Origin: Shinisaurus crocodilurus | Lineage: Eukaryota > Chordata > Lepidosauria > Squamata > Shinisauridae | Assembly (NCBI GenBank): GCA_021292165.1 | Contig: CM037888.1 | Coordinates: 27,951,140 to 28,015,139, forward strand | Direction of reading: 5' to 3' | Length of the DNA: 64,000 nt | In this document: positions 42,002 through 52,379 of the stretch, piece by piece | Layout: the number at the start of each line of letters is the position of its first letter | Position numbering within the stretch: position 1 is the first letter of the stretch | Translations under genes and position numbers: made by a program | Notes under the pieces: generated by a model | What the model saw: only the letters and a program-made list of their open reading frames with translations | Databases searched by the model: none | What the model was told of the DNA's origin: nothing

Positions 42002-42671
42002 CAGGGATGTTGAAGAGTCCTTGGTCTCGAGTCACGAGTCGAGTCACGAGTCTTGAGTCCGAGTCCAAAATGGTGACTCACGAGTCCCGAGTCCCGAGTC
42101 ACTCCCAAAGCTGACTCCACGAGTCCCTATTAAAATCAATGGGGTTCTTCCCCAACAAAATAAGGCTACTTCAGATGTGTGGCTTAAATAAATTCTAGGC
42201 ACAAGTGTGCCCTTTTATCTCAAAACTCTGCCACTGATTTTGACAAGAACAGACCAGGCAGACAAACCCAAAATAACCAGGCAGGCAGAGGAGGCAGGGA
42301 ACCCCAAAGCAGGCAGGCAGAGGCATTTGTCTTGGACAATTCAAACTGTGGAACTGGTTAAGAAGAGACCAGGCAGGCAGAGGAGGCTGGGAACCCCAAA
42401 CAGGCAGGCAGAGGCAGCCAAACCCAAAATGTCTGAAAGGTTGCATTAGGAAAATGATTTTAAAAAATAAACTTGGATTGTTACTGCAACTGGGTCCAGA
42501 CAGCACCTGCAGCTGGCATCAAGCAGGGATGTTGACGAGTCCTTGGTCTCGAGTCCCGAGTCGAGTCTCGAGTCCCATTAAAAACATTGGGACTCGAGTC
42601 CGAGTCGAGTCAGAGGGGGGGACTCAGTCCGACTCACGAGTCGAGTCCTCGAGTCCGAGTCCCCATCCCTG
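42002..42671 (+). mobile_element. hAT element with GAGTC arrays, copy 2
   Basis: Ends CAGGGATGTTGAAGAG and GTCCCCATCCCTG, exact 8-bp TSD AGAAATAC at 41994-42001 and 42672-42679. More than ten GAGTC/GACTC pentamers lie in the first 130 bases, and a second dense block is at 42524-42665. The second block itself begins with another CAGGGATGTTGACGAGTCC at 42524. The middle has two GGCAGGCAGAGG-rich repeats. Confidence 0.95.
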
Positions 42672-42679
42672 AGAAATAC

Positions 42680-43170
42680 AAACTAAGTACTGACTGATGA
42701 GCTGACATTTATGGGCTAAAATGTATCAAAGAGAATTCCCCAGCCTTATCAGGCTCTAGACAGGGCCCACAAAGTTCCTCCTGTCCTCAGGGCCTGTGCG
42801 TGATTTCAACTGCAGCCAAATTGACAATTTTGCTTCCCTCACAGAATCTGGACTGCAAATATCCTGACAGCTTTGTTCCCAGAGCAGCTGAATCGGCTGC
42901 GTCGATTCTGTGCCTTCACACCAGCTCAGCCACGTGCTGTCAGGGGGCCCACTGCTGTCAGCACTATATAGCATAGAAACCAGAAAAATAAAGATCTGGT
43001 ACTGGTACCCACTCTCTGAGAGCTAAAACGGGCATTTATCGACCATTAGGCATGTGTAGTGAACTGTTTTCCTCCTCCATATTTTAATAACTAAAATCAT
43101 GTGCCCAGACACCCAGGATTACAATGTGATAGCCAAAAGTTTCTTGCTGCGCCCTCCTCTTCTTGCCACA
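42680..43170. other. Unique-looking stretch
   Basis: No gene or repeat recognised. Confidence 0.4.
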
Positions 43171-43175
43171 TTAAC

Positions 43176-43245
43176 AGGGTCATCCTATGCATGCTTACAC
43201 AGAAGTAAGTCTGACTGAGTCCAATGGGGCTTACTCCCAGGTAAG
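43176..43245 (+). mobile_element. Short dispersed repeat (CCTATGCATGCTTACACAGA)
   Basis: CCTATGCATGCTTACACAGA, AGTAAGTCTGACTGAGTCCA and TGGGGCTTACTCCCAGGTAA. A shorter copy is at 52457-52512. Confidence 0.6.
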
Positions 43246-43507
43246 TGGGTGAGAACCAGCCACATCACAGGGACTTCTTGGTAGCAACACCAAGGCAATA
43301 GAAGCCCTTTGGACTTCAGGTGAGCAGTGTAGACATTCCTGTTGCACCAGGCCTTTACTTCATTTTAATTATTCCCCTACTGCTGCTGTTGTTTGTTTGT
43401 TTGTTTTATTGTTGCTCCTGTTTCTTTTAGCTCTCTGAGATTAATTGAGCTTCTATCATGTTTTCATTATATATCCTTTAAAAAAAATGTGGTAAGCGAC
43501 TTTTATG

Positions 43508-43738
43508 AATTAATTAATTTATTGTATTTATATCCCACCTTTTTTTCCTGAAAGAAACTTAAGGTGGCTTACATAATCTTCCTCCTCCTTTTATCCTCAC
43601 AACAACCCTGTGAGGTAGGTTAGGTTGAGAATCAGTGACTGTCCCAAAGTCACCCAGTGAGCTTCATGGCCAATGGAGATTAGAACCCAGGTCTCCGGAG
43701 TCCCAGCCCAACGCTCTAACCACTACACCACACTGGAT
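43508..43738 (-). mobile_element. MIR-like SINE
   Basis: ATATCCCACCTTTTTTTCC, CAACAACCCTGTGAGGTAGG, CACCCAGTGAGCTTCATGGC, CTACACCACACTGGATCTC: a reversed full copy. Confidence 0.88.
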
Positions 43739-43749
43739 CTCAGGATATT

Positions 43750-43966
43750 ATGTTTGTATCCCACCTTTCTATCCCCAATCAAGGCAGCATGCCTGGTTCT
43801 CCCCTCCCTTTTATCCCTCCAACAACCCTGTGAGGTAGGTTAGGCAGCTGAGAGCCAGTGACTGGCCCAAAGTCACCCAGTGAGCTTCATGGCTAAGTGG
43901 GGACTAGAACCAGGGTCTCCCAAGTACCAGAACAACACTCTGACCATTACATCACACTGGCTCTCC
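43750..43966 (-). mobile_element. MIR-like SINE, second adjacent copy
   Basis: Directly next to the previous one in the same orientation: CCAACAACCCTGTGAGGTAG, GAGCTTCATGGCTAAGTGGG, TTACATCACACTGGCTCTCC. The two copies differ, so they are separate insertions rather than a tandem duplication. Confidence 0.85.
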
Positions 43967-43969
43967 AGT

Positions 43970-45060
43970 GTGACCTTGAGGGCCTTATTCTTGAAAGCCA
44001 GGCATAATTTAAAAAAAAAAAATACAAGTAAATAAGTGCATGCATGTTGAAGTCTGAGATTCAGTTTGGAGAGAGAATGTCTTCAAAAGCCCTCAAGTGA
44101 GGTCTGTTTTTATAGAGAGAGCACTACATTGAGTGACAAAATGGTAGCTGTCATAATGTGCCAGTTAACATGTCCAATATGAGGCGATCGTTTAGTATCT
44201 CATGGGATTAGAAGACAGAAACATGACAAAGAACAAAGAACCGGGATCAATAATGCTTGAGGGAAATAAGACAGAGAAGGTTATTTACTCTGCATTGATC
44301 TGTAGCTGAGCCACATAAACTTGGTCTGTTTTTCTTTTTTGTTAACCTTTAAGCTGGAGTACACTCACAAGCAACTGGGGAGCCAACTAACAGGTGCAGA
44401 TTAAGGATCGAAGGAGGTCACCGTACCTCTGTCACCGCCAGGCACCCATGTAGCAAGATCCCTGAAGAAATTTAAACATCGATAGCTATAATAAGGGCAA
44501 ATTTATCAAGCTTGGCCTACTTTTTGCTGGGAGCCTCGCAGTGTCCAGTCAGTTTGCCCTCGCTAAAGCTCAATTGATTTGGACATTCTTTTACTCGAGT
44601 TGATTATCAATTGTGACACAGCAAATTTGTTAGCTTCCAAGCACCGGACTGGTGGTTGCCGTTGGAGTCTGTGAAGTGAAAGCACCTGCGCTGGCTTAGC
44701 GTTTACTCCGGCTGGTAAAAGGGAGCCAAGGGGAGGTGGCCAAGTGATGTCTCATTGATATCTGATGGGCATTTCCCTAGGAAGAAGGTGTGTAAGGCAG
44801 GGAGATTATTTTGCTTGAGCTTTGGAATTAGGGACATGCTTTCCTGTCAAGGGGCATATCTTGGAAAGAGAGATTTGATTCAGCTTGAATTGGTTTAAAA
44901 TGACAAGTGACATAGTTGAATGAATGCATTGAACAAAAATCTCCCCCCCCCTTTTCTTTTTGGAGTTCTAAACTGATATAGTAGTATAGATGAACCTTTT
45001 CATAATTCAAGTTATATATTGAAGTTCAGGGGTGGGGTGGGGTGCATTTCGTAGACCAAA
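43970..45060. other. Repeat-free stretch
   Basis: No gene recognised; includes the candidate conserved segment at 44270-44760. Confidence 0.45.
44270..44760. promoter_or_regulatory. Candidate conserved non-coding element
   Basis: Repeat-free with ACATCGATAGCTATAATAAG, CTCAATTGATTTGG, GAGTTGATTATCAATTGTGA and AGCAAATTTGTTAGC. These are TA/homeodomain-like sites in a mixed-composition block with no ORF. Inference only. Confidence 0.25.
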
Positions 45061-45401
45061 GCTAGGACAAAGCAAGAGTGACAATTATACCAGTGGAGTG
45101 TGGCCATTGGATCGTCCTCAACAGGAAGGAGTATAAGAGAGCTTCCTGTACCAATCAAGCCTCATCAGAGCAAAAAGGTCTTCTTGAGTTCCGGTATCCT
45201 TGGGTCATCCTTCGGTCCTGACTTGCTGTCTAGTTTCATCCCTCAACTCCAACTGGTGCAACTTCTGGCTCCTGGCTTTCTGTTTCTGGCTCATATCGTC
45301 CTGTTGCCTATGCCCCAGCCCTGACAGGCTGGCAGTAACCCTCCAAAGTCTCTCAGGCAGAGGTCTTTCTTTCCCAGCTTTTCTATCTGAGTTCCTTTTA
45401 G

Positions 45402-45450
45402 GTGGTGATACACCAAGGATTGAACCTGGGACCTTCTACAGTCTGCCCAT
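45402..45450 (-). mobile_element. tRNA-Ala-like SINE fragment
   Basis: AAGGATTGAACCTGGGACCT is a reversed B box with anticodon-side sequence; truncated. Confidence 0.5.
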
Positions 45451-45451
45451 G

Positions 45452-45535
45452 TACCCCAGTTGCTGGGGGGAACATGGGCAGGAAGGTGCTGTTGCACTCA
45501 TGTCCTGCTTGTGGTGTCCTGTGGGCATCTGGTTT
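45452..45535 (+). mobile_element. CR1 3' fragment
   Basis: CCCCAGTTGCTGGGGGGAAC, GGTGCTGTTGCACTCATGTC and CTGCTTGTGG match the CR1 3' end. Confidence 0.7.
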
Positions 45536-45565
45536 TGAAGAAGAAGGAGAAGGAGGGGGAGGGGG

Positions 45566-45926
45566 AGGGGGAGGAAGTCCTTCTTCACACTGTACATAGT
45601 TAAACTATGGAATTCACTTCCACAAGATGTAGTGATAGCCACCAATTTGGAAGGCATTAAGAGGGGATTGGATAAATTCATGGAGGAGAAGGCTATCAAT
45701 GGGTACTAGTCCTGATGGCTATATCCTACCCCCAGTATCAGAGGCAGTATGCCTATGTACATCAGTTGCTGGGGAACATGGGCGGGATGGTGCCGTTGCT
45801 CTCATGTCCTGCTTGGGGGGGATCCCGGGGGCAGCTGGTTGGCCACTGTGTGAACAGAATGCTGGACTGGATGGACCCTTGGTCTGGTGCAGCATCAGGG
45901 CTCTTCTTATGTTCTTATGTTCTTGT
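45566..45926 (+). mobile_element. CR1 LINE 3' end (TTCTTATG tail)
   Basis: GTCCTTCTTCACACTGTACA, TAAACTATGGAATTCACTTC, ATTGGATAAATTCATGGAGG, CTAGTCCTGATGGCTATATC, TGCTGGACTGGATGGACCC, ending CTTCTTATGTTCTTATGTTC. The longest copy of this subfamily here. Confidence 0.9.
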
Positions 45927-45954
45927 ATGCAAAACATGTGCTCTGCCTCTGAGC

Positions 45955-46105
45955 TCTGGGTTCTGGTTGCTGCTAGCAGAGACAGGATGAGCACGGTATC
46001 CACTGTCCTCTGCTGCCAGTGCTTCTTTGTTTCCTTTGCCCAGTCATGCTCACTTCTGTGAGTCAAGTGGAGGGGTGGGGAAAGGTACCACAGAGCCAAA
46101 TCATT
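45955..46105 (+). repeat. Unclassified dispersed repeat, copy 2
   Basis: TTTGTTTCCTTTGCCCAGTC, ACTTCTGTGAGTCAAGTGGA and GGGGAAAGGTACCAC match 29035-29180. Confidence 0.75.
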
Positions 46106-46333
46106 ATCACATTTATATCCCACCTTTTTTTTCCCGCATGCAAGGAGCTCAAGGCAGCTTACATAGTTCTCCAATCCATTCTATCCTCACAACAACCCTG
46201 TGAGGTAGGTTAGGTTGAGAGTCAGTGACTGGCCCAATGTCACCCAGTGAGCTTCCTGGCCGAGTGGGGACTAGAACCTGGATCGCCCAAAGGCCCAGTC
46301 CAACACTCTCACCACTACGCCACACTGGCTCCG
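46101..46333 (-). mobile_element. MIR-like SINE
   Basis: TTATATCCCACCTTTTTTTT, CAACAACCCTGTGAGGTAGG, ACCCAGTGAGCTTCCTGGCC, CTACGCCACACTGGCTCCG. Confidence 0.88.
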
Positions 46334-46644
46334 TTAACTAATGTTCCAGAAAAAACATGGTGCTATCAGGGCAAAGTTAGAGGCAAAGCAAGAGTGACTA
46401 TCATCCCAGTGGAGGATGGCTACATGACAAATAGGAGAATTACTCTGTCCTGGGTCAGACAGTGCCTCTGTCACATATGCATGGAGGTGAGCATGGGAGC
46501 GCCTGCCCCTCTGCCCCTCTGGTGAGTCTGTCCTGACTCCAACATCCCTGAGGATCCACACAAGGCTTGGGATGTTGAAGAAATCTGCAAGGGATTCAAA
46601 TGTGTTCAAATTTCTATGGATCCAACCCATGGAATCCTCAGCAG

Positions 46645-46960
46645 ACCGGCTTTTCCTGAGTCACACAGATTCCAGAGTTGCAGACTTTTTTTTTTTTTTT
46701 AACTTTCCATAATTTTACACATAGAAAAATACGAAAAATTAAAAATAAAACACCAACCAAAAATGTGCATTTCTCCCCATAGACTAAAGCATGAAAAGGT
46801 GGATTTTGGGAAGGGGGAATTTGCATATTTTAGGGAGAATTGCACATTTTCAGAAGTGTGAATTTGCACAAATGTGTGTGAATGCATTTGTGCAAAATCC
46901 GATTCCATCAATGAGTGGACAACGGAACGAAAGGTGCCTGACAATCTGCAAAACGCAGAC
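46645..46960. repeat. AT-rich AATGTGCATTT dispersed repeat
   Basis: AAAATGTGCATTTCTCCCCA, GAATTTGCATATTTTAGGGA and AATTGCACATTTTC: same type as 54600-54905. Confidence 0.5.
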
Positions 46961-47126
46961 AGAATGGATTTAAGAAAGTCCATACATACATACACACACA
47001 AGGTCATAATGTCCCCATGTAGCCTACATGCATAAAATTCAGTGCACGTAAGCTGATTTCACACACTCAGTTTTTCAGATAAAATCTGATAGCTGATCTC
47101 ATGATCTGGGCATATGAACATTAACA

Positions 47127-47222
47127 TTTATAGAAAGTCCTGTGGCATCTTAAAGCCTAACACATGTACCCTGGCATAAGCTTTCATGGACACTGCCCAC
47201 TTCATTAGATGCATGAGGTGTT
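47127..47222 (-). mobile_element. Retroelement 3'-end repeat fragment
   Basis: GCATAAGCTTTCATGGACAC and CCCACTTCATTAGATGCATG: reversed relative of 33195-33345. Confidence 0.55.
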
Positions 47223-47229
47223 ATTCTCA

Positions 47230-47560
47230 AATTAAGAGATTTACATGCACATGTGGGTGGGGTGTAGGGGGATTGAGGTGTAAATGGTGCTGACAGAGGG
47301 AATTGGAAGTGCAGAAAGTACAGACAATGATTATTACTTTAATAGTTACCATTCACAAAATGGTGTTTGTGGGTGATAACAGAGACATAATTGTAATGGT
47401 GAGCCAATTAACATATGCAGTGTGATAATATTTTTTTTAAAAAATGTCCTTATTCGAAACGCAGGAAATACAGTTGAATCTCTTCATGAATTATACTTCA
47501 GTAATTTTGTGTTGATATCTGCCTTTGAAATTCAAGGCACCTTAAGGTCATGGACAAAGT
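47230..47560. other. No recognised feature
   Basis: AT-rich, unique-looking. Confidence 0.35.
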
Positions 47561-47820
47561 GTAGTATCCAGTTGTGCCCCAGAGCTAGCCTAGTGATGTT
47601 GCACTGGTGTAAATCACTGCTTGTGCAACATAACTAGCGCTTCCTGGAACAACTGGTCAAAGTGGTGCATTGCTGACGAAATGTGGGGCAGCACTGAAAT
47701 TTGGTGGCAAATCACTGCTTTTCCCCACTCCCCTAGCAAGCGCTAGTTACATTGCACAAACACTGTTTTACGCTAGTGCAACATCATTAGCACTAATGCT
47801 GGGGCACAATTGGATACTAC
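47561..47820. mobile_element. Fold-back MITE (GTAGTATCCA ends)
   Basis: Left GTAGTATCCAGTTGTGCCCC faces right GGGGCACAATTGGATACTAC. Arms of about 90 bases continue through AACTAGCGCTTC / AGCGCTAGTTAC. No clear TSD; superfamily unassigned. Confidence 0.75.
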
Positions 47821-47935
47821 CTAGAGTTTCTTGTGACTACCCCTCTGGAAATTAGATTCTACATAGGCCATATTCAAACATTTTGGCCTCATGTGAACGT
47901 CCACAGATTTGAAGGCAGAGCAGGTATGGCATGGT

Positions 47936-48540
47936 GTCATGAGACTCATGACTCCAAGGTCCGATTCTCCAACTTTGGGGGATAAGGCCATGGATTTGGG
48001 GGAAGGATCAGAGTGGGAGTAGGATTTGCCCTTAGAACTGCCCCCAGGTGTCCCCTTTGCCCCAGAAGCTTCAGCCCAAGAGGAGCATAGCACTTCTCCA
48101 GCCTGAGGAGTTCATGATACCATCCCCAGACTCTGAAGACCCCAGCCCGGGTGCCACAGCAGGACAACAGTCTCTCCAGCATGATCATGGTCAACAGCTA
48201 CTGAAGCAGGCTAGGCCCCTTTAACCCATGGGGTTAACCCTTTAACTCATGGTGTGTGTGAGGGAGGGTGCACCTTGATGGAGCTGCAGCCCTATTTAAG
48301 CCTTAGTCTGGGTTTGCTTGTGGCTGAAGCAACGTTTGAGCATGCTCCTATGACTCTCCAGTCTAAGCATCACAGGGAGCTAACCAGGGTACTACCTCCT
48401 CTGCTTGGACTTTACCTGAACTTGGAGTTGCTTGACTTTGCCTTACCAGTTCCTGACCTCCGTTTTGCTTGACTGTGCCTTACTAGAACTCTTATTTGGA
48501 CTTGCTTGACTTGGCCTCACTCCCTTGCTGGAAGGTAAAC
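47936..48540 (+). mobile_element. Possible LTR-like fragment
   Basis: Begins TGTCATGAGACTCATGACTC, contains a TATA-like CCCTATTTAAGCC near 48290, then pyrimidine-rich CTTGCTTGAC repeats resembling an R/U5 region. No partner LTR, TSD or pol found; the right boundary is not defined. Confidence 0.3.
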
Positions 48541-48769
48541 TTGTGTTTCGCTCCACTAGAGCTGGAGCTTCATCAGGCTGAGACCACCACCTGGGACAGA
48601 ACAGATGGGGAAAGGCATACATGCTCTCACCAGCCTCCACACATATGGGCCGTATCAGGGAGCGGTATCTCCAGATCCTGTTCACTGGATGAGTAGGAAT
48701 GAAGGATAAGTAACTTAAGTAGAAAGCCCATTCCTGGAATGGCAGAAGATACAGCATGCAATATTAGGG

Positions 48770-49187
48770 TGGCTCACACAAATCCTCGTAGGGGTGGGGA
48801 TCCGCCAGGACCCAACCCACCTCCACCCTCTGCTGCACCCACTGAGCCAGGCTGAAAGCTGGTGCACTGCCGTGCCCCTTGCCGGAGTTCTGAGTTCCCG
48901 GTGGGCCACTGTTTACGCAGAAAATGCCTTAAGATACTGTCAGAAGCAGCCACAATTTGCACAAGTTACGAAAATTGCGTCTGCTTTGGGCATATCTTAA
49001 GTCATTTTCTGCATACACAGCAGCCCGCCAGGAACCCGGAAGTTGCTTCCTCCCCAGTTCACCTCGGGAGAACGTGAGTTGATGCCAGGGAAGAAGTAAG
49101 TAAGCGAGATGGAGTTCGGGTGGTCGAGCCCAGCTATTCTGCTGGATTTCCACCACCACCCCAAATGAAATCCTCACACATCCCTAA
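48770..49187. mobile_element. Fold-back element (AAATCCTCACACATCCCT end)
   Basis: GAGTTCCCGGTGGGCCACTG...AAAATGCCTTAAGATA is inverted to AAGTCATTTTCTGC...CAGCAGCCCGCCAGGAACCC. The centre is CAATTTGCACAAGTTACG. Both ends carry AAATCCTC. Related to 34813-35105. Confidence 0.75.
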
Positions 49188-49189
49188 TT

Positions 49190-49545
49190 GGAAGAACGCA
49201 GAAGGGGCTCAGAGGGTCATGCAGGTGAGCACTACCCCTTCAGCCATTTCCAATGGTGGAAATGCTTCCTCGTTGGTGTCTGCATGATGTTCGGTCACCA
49301 TCTGGCCCAACCCAGGGTCCTTCCTTTCATGGAGGAGGTCTACCTTCAAACAGCAGTATGCATGGGGAGCCCTTTCCCATGCCATGCAAAATGTGCAGAC
49401 AGAAGAGAGGCATTTCTTCTGCCAGCTGTGGGTGGGGGGCATGACAGAAGAGGGGTTCTGGGCTAGCTCACTCAGCTGCACAACACCCCCCCAGTCATTC
49501 TTTCAATGCATTCAGGGATTGTTTGAACCACCCCATATTGTGTCT
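49190..49545. other. No recognised gene
   Basis: Frames on both strands are open over about 60-90 codons but show no domain. Confidence 0.4.
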
Positions 49546-49549
49546 CCAA

Positions 49550-50425
49550 AGGGTCTTGTAAGGTTTCCCAGCAGGTGGATCCACAACTGGCTACAGAATC
49601 GGACCCAAAGAGTGCTTATCAATGGTTCCTTCTCAAACTGGGGAGAGGTAACGAGCGGGGTACCACTAGGGCTCGGTCCTCCTGGGCCCGGTGCTCTTCA
49701 ACATTTTTATTAATGACTTGGATGAGGAGGTGCAGGGAATGCTTATCAAATTTGCAGATGACACAAAGTTGGGTGGAACAGCTAATACTCTGGAAGACAG
49801 AAACAAAATTCAAAGCGACCTCGATAGGCTGGAGCGCTGGGCCGAAAACAACAGAATGAAATTTAACAGGGATAAATGCCAAGTGCTGCACCTAGGGAAA
49901 GGAAACCAAATGCAGAGTTACAGAATGGGGGACACTTGGCTCAACAATACTACAAGTGAACAAACTGGAAAGGGTTCAGAGGAGGGCAATAAAGATGACC
50001 AGGGGACTGGGAACAAAGCCCTATGAGGAGAGACTGAAGGAACTGGGCATGTTTAGCCTTCAGAAGAGGAGACTGAGAGGAGGTATGATAGCACTCTTCA
50101 GGTACTTGAAAGGTTGTCACACAGAGGAGGGCCACGATCTCTTCTGACCATCCCAGAGTGCAGGATGGAATAATGGGCTCAAGTTACAGGAACCCAGATT
50201 CCACCTAAACATCAGGAAAATTTTCCTGACTGTCAGAGCAATAAGACAATGGAATCAACTACCTGGGGAGGTGGTGGGCTCTCCCACTCTGGAGGCATTC
50301 AAGGTGCAGCTGGACAGCCATCTGTCAGGGATGCTTTGACCTGGATTCCTGCATTGAGTAGGGGGTTGGACTCGATGGCCTTGTAGGCCCCTTCCAAGTC
50401 TACTTTTCTATGATTCTATGTGACC
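49550..50425 (+). mobile_element. CR1 LINE, RT palm to tail
   Basis: Encodes WIHNWLQNRTQRVLINGSF, NWGEVTSGVPLG, a frameshift, FNIFINDLDEEVQGMLIKFA then DDTKLGGTAN (the catalytic FADD box), LERWAENNRMKFNRDKC, a deletion after WLNNTTSE, then [28 protein letters not shown] and a tail CTATGATTCTATGTG. Inactive through the frameshift and the deletion of about 200 bases relative to 37696-38177. Confidence 0.93.
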
Positions 50426-50641
50426 TTTAGAAGTTTTGCTATTCATATGCATTTAAAATGCCTTCCAAAAAACCTCTCAGCTGTTATGCCAGATGCATCT
50501 TGGATTTCATGTGAGATGAAATGTGGCGGCAACCCACAAGAAGGTGCAAAAGCCCTGTGAGAAAGTTTGCTCATCTTCTAGGAATACTTTGGGCTTCTCT
50601 CAAAATCCCTCAGGTACTTTGCCCAAAAGAAACCTCCACGT

Positions 50642-50941
50642 TAGGTCTGGCTCTACCATTAGGCAAAGTGTGACCACCACTGCCTTAGGCAGTGGATTCT
50701 GGGGTGTGGGGAACAGCGGTGAGGTACCAGGAGGTGCTACATTGCCTGCCCTGCACCCCCTAAGCTAGCCTTCTGTCATCAGGTGCAGTGGAGGATGCTG
50801 TCCCGTCCCCAGTGTTAAGTAAGATTCAACTGCCAGTCCGGTCAGATTCTGTATGTGAAATGCAGGCGGTGGGGGGGGGACACACACACACACCACATTT
50901 GTCCTTCATTCCAGGCAAGAAAACATCTTGGGCCAGCCCTG
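50642..50941. mobile_element. hAT MITE, copy 2 of the 26781 family
   Basis: Left AGGTCTGGCTCTACCATTAG and right CTTGGGCCAGCCCTG. Flanks CTCCACGT and TTCCAAGT match at 6 of 8. A G run and CA repeat lie near 50870-50892. Confidence 0.75.
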
Positions 50942-50949
50942 TTCCAAGT

Positions 50950-52345
50950 GGACTTCAGTTTCCCAAACAGAATGCAATCAGAAAACGTGTTCTCAAGATT
51001 TCCTGCTCCCAACTGGCTGATTTTTTTTAAAACAAACAAACAAAACAAATCAAAAGCAAACCAAAATAAATATGAAACCTTGACACAAGAATGTCGAACT
51101 GGCAAACCTCCATGTCACTTTCTAAAGCCCTCCAGTGCAAGCTGAGCAAACCTTTTTTCAAGCCTAGTTTTGCAGCCAGATATGCAAATGGCAAAGTATT
51201 TGATTGTCTGTTAGGAAAGCACATTTCCTGGTTGCACACTCAAGCTCATACGCCGATCTCTCACCCAGAGGCCTTGTCCATACTGACCCTATTTACTTGT
51301 ATTGTCCAGTTGGCCGCTTGGCTCCTTTCCCAGAAGTCAACCCTCTCCAAGCATGACATTGATCATTGCTGTAGTCAGGAAGATGGCACTTACCTGATGG
51401 GGTAGGCGGAAGCGCTCTCTCTTGCCATATGCTGGGAATTGTCAGTGGCTGCTTGTAGCCAAGGCTGAGGCCTCCTCATGCCAAGAAACAGGCCTTTCTC
51501 TAAATGTGCCAAAGCAAGGGAAGAGCCCATTTCTCCTCTGCATAATTACTTTCACAGTGAGCACTTATGAAGCACCAGTGATCTTGGGTCAGCATTCCCA
51601 CTGGCTTCTTCCAATGGACGTTGGAGATCCATCTAAAGCGGAGGGTCAGAGCTAATCTGGCCTGCCAGACTCCCCAGTCCAGCCCATGGAGCTTCCTAGA
51701 GTTCCTCCAGGGGACGAGGCCGGAGAAATCCCCCCTGGAAGGAATCCCCACTGTTATCTCTGATCTGAGATTAGAGATAAATCCCCACGGAGGCTGGTGC
51801 CGCCTATTTCGGTGGGGCTCCTAATCCATTGCAGGTTTTATTTGGAGCTGTATAGGAGCTATCTATGGTGCTTCCTGGTGGTGAACCTATTTCTGGGATG
51901 GAGTTCAACACCCTGAATTCATGGGGTTCAGCACCTTTAAAAATAGTTCTATTCTGCATTATTCAGCTTTCTTGCTCTCAAATGTTCTCCCCCCCCACCC
52001 TCCAAACACACCACACACAAATTTCTTGCTCACATTTCTTAAACATACATATATGCAATCTGCATGAAATATGGGAAATCAGACTGAACTCCTCCTTTCC
52101 CTCCCCTCCCAAGGGGTAAACAAAATATCTTGCTAAAAAATGGAAAAGGGGCGGGGGGGGGAGCTGAGGACCTATTTTGGGGTTTCTTGGATTTTTACAT
52201 TCAACCCAAGTGCATTTCACATCTCCACTTTGCTTGCTCAACTTACTAGAAACTTGGGCACATTTTTTGCTGGTGTTGGCACTTTTAAGGTGCAGATTCA
52301 TGCAGGCTATTTACAAAATGCCAAGGGATGTCAAATCCTCAATGT

Positions 52346-52379
<34 letters not shown>

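Noticed and set aside
45719..46174. 151-codon minus frame
   Set aside because: Antisense to a CR1 3' end and an unclassified repeat.
48245..48540. A host gene promoter (TATA-like box)
   Set aside because: The order of features and CTTGCTTGAC repeats look more like an LTR. No downstream coding exon was found.
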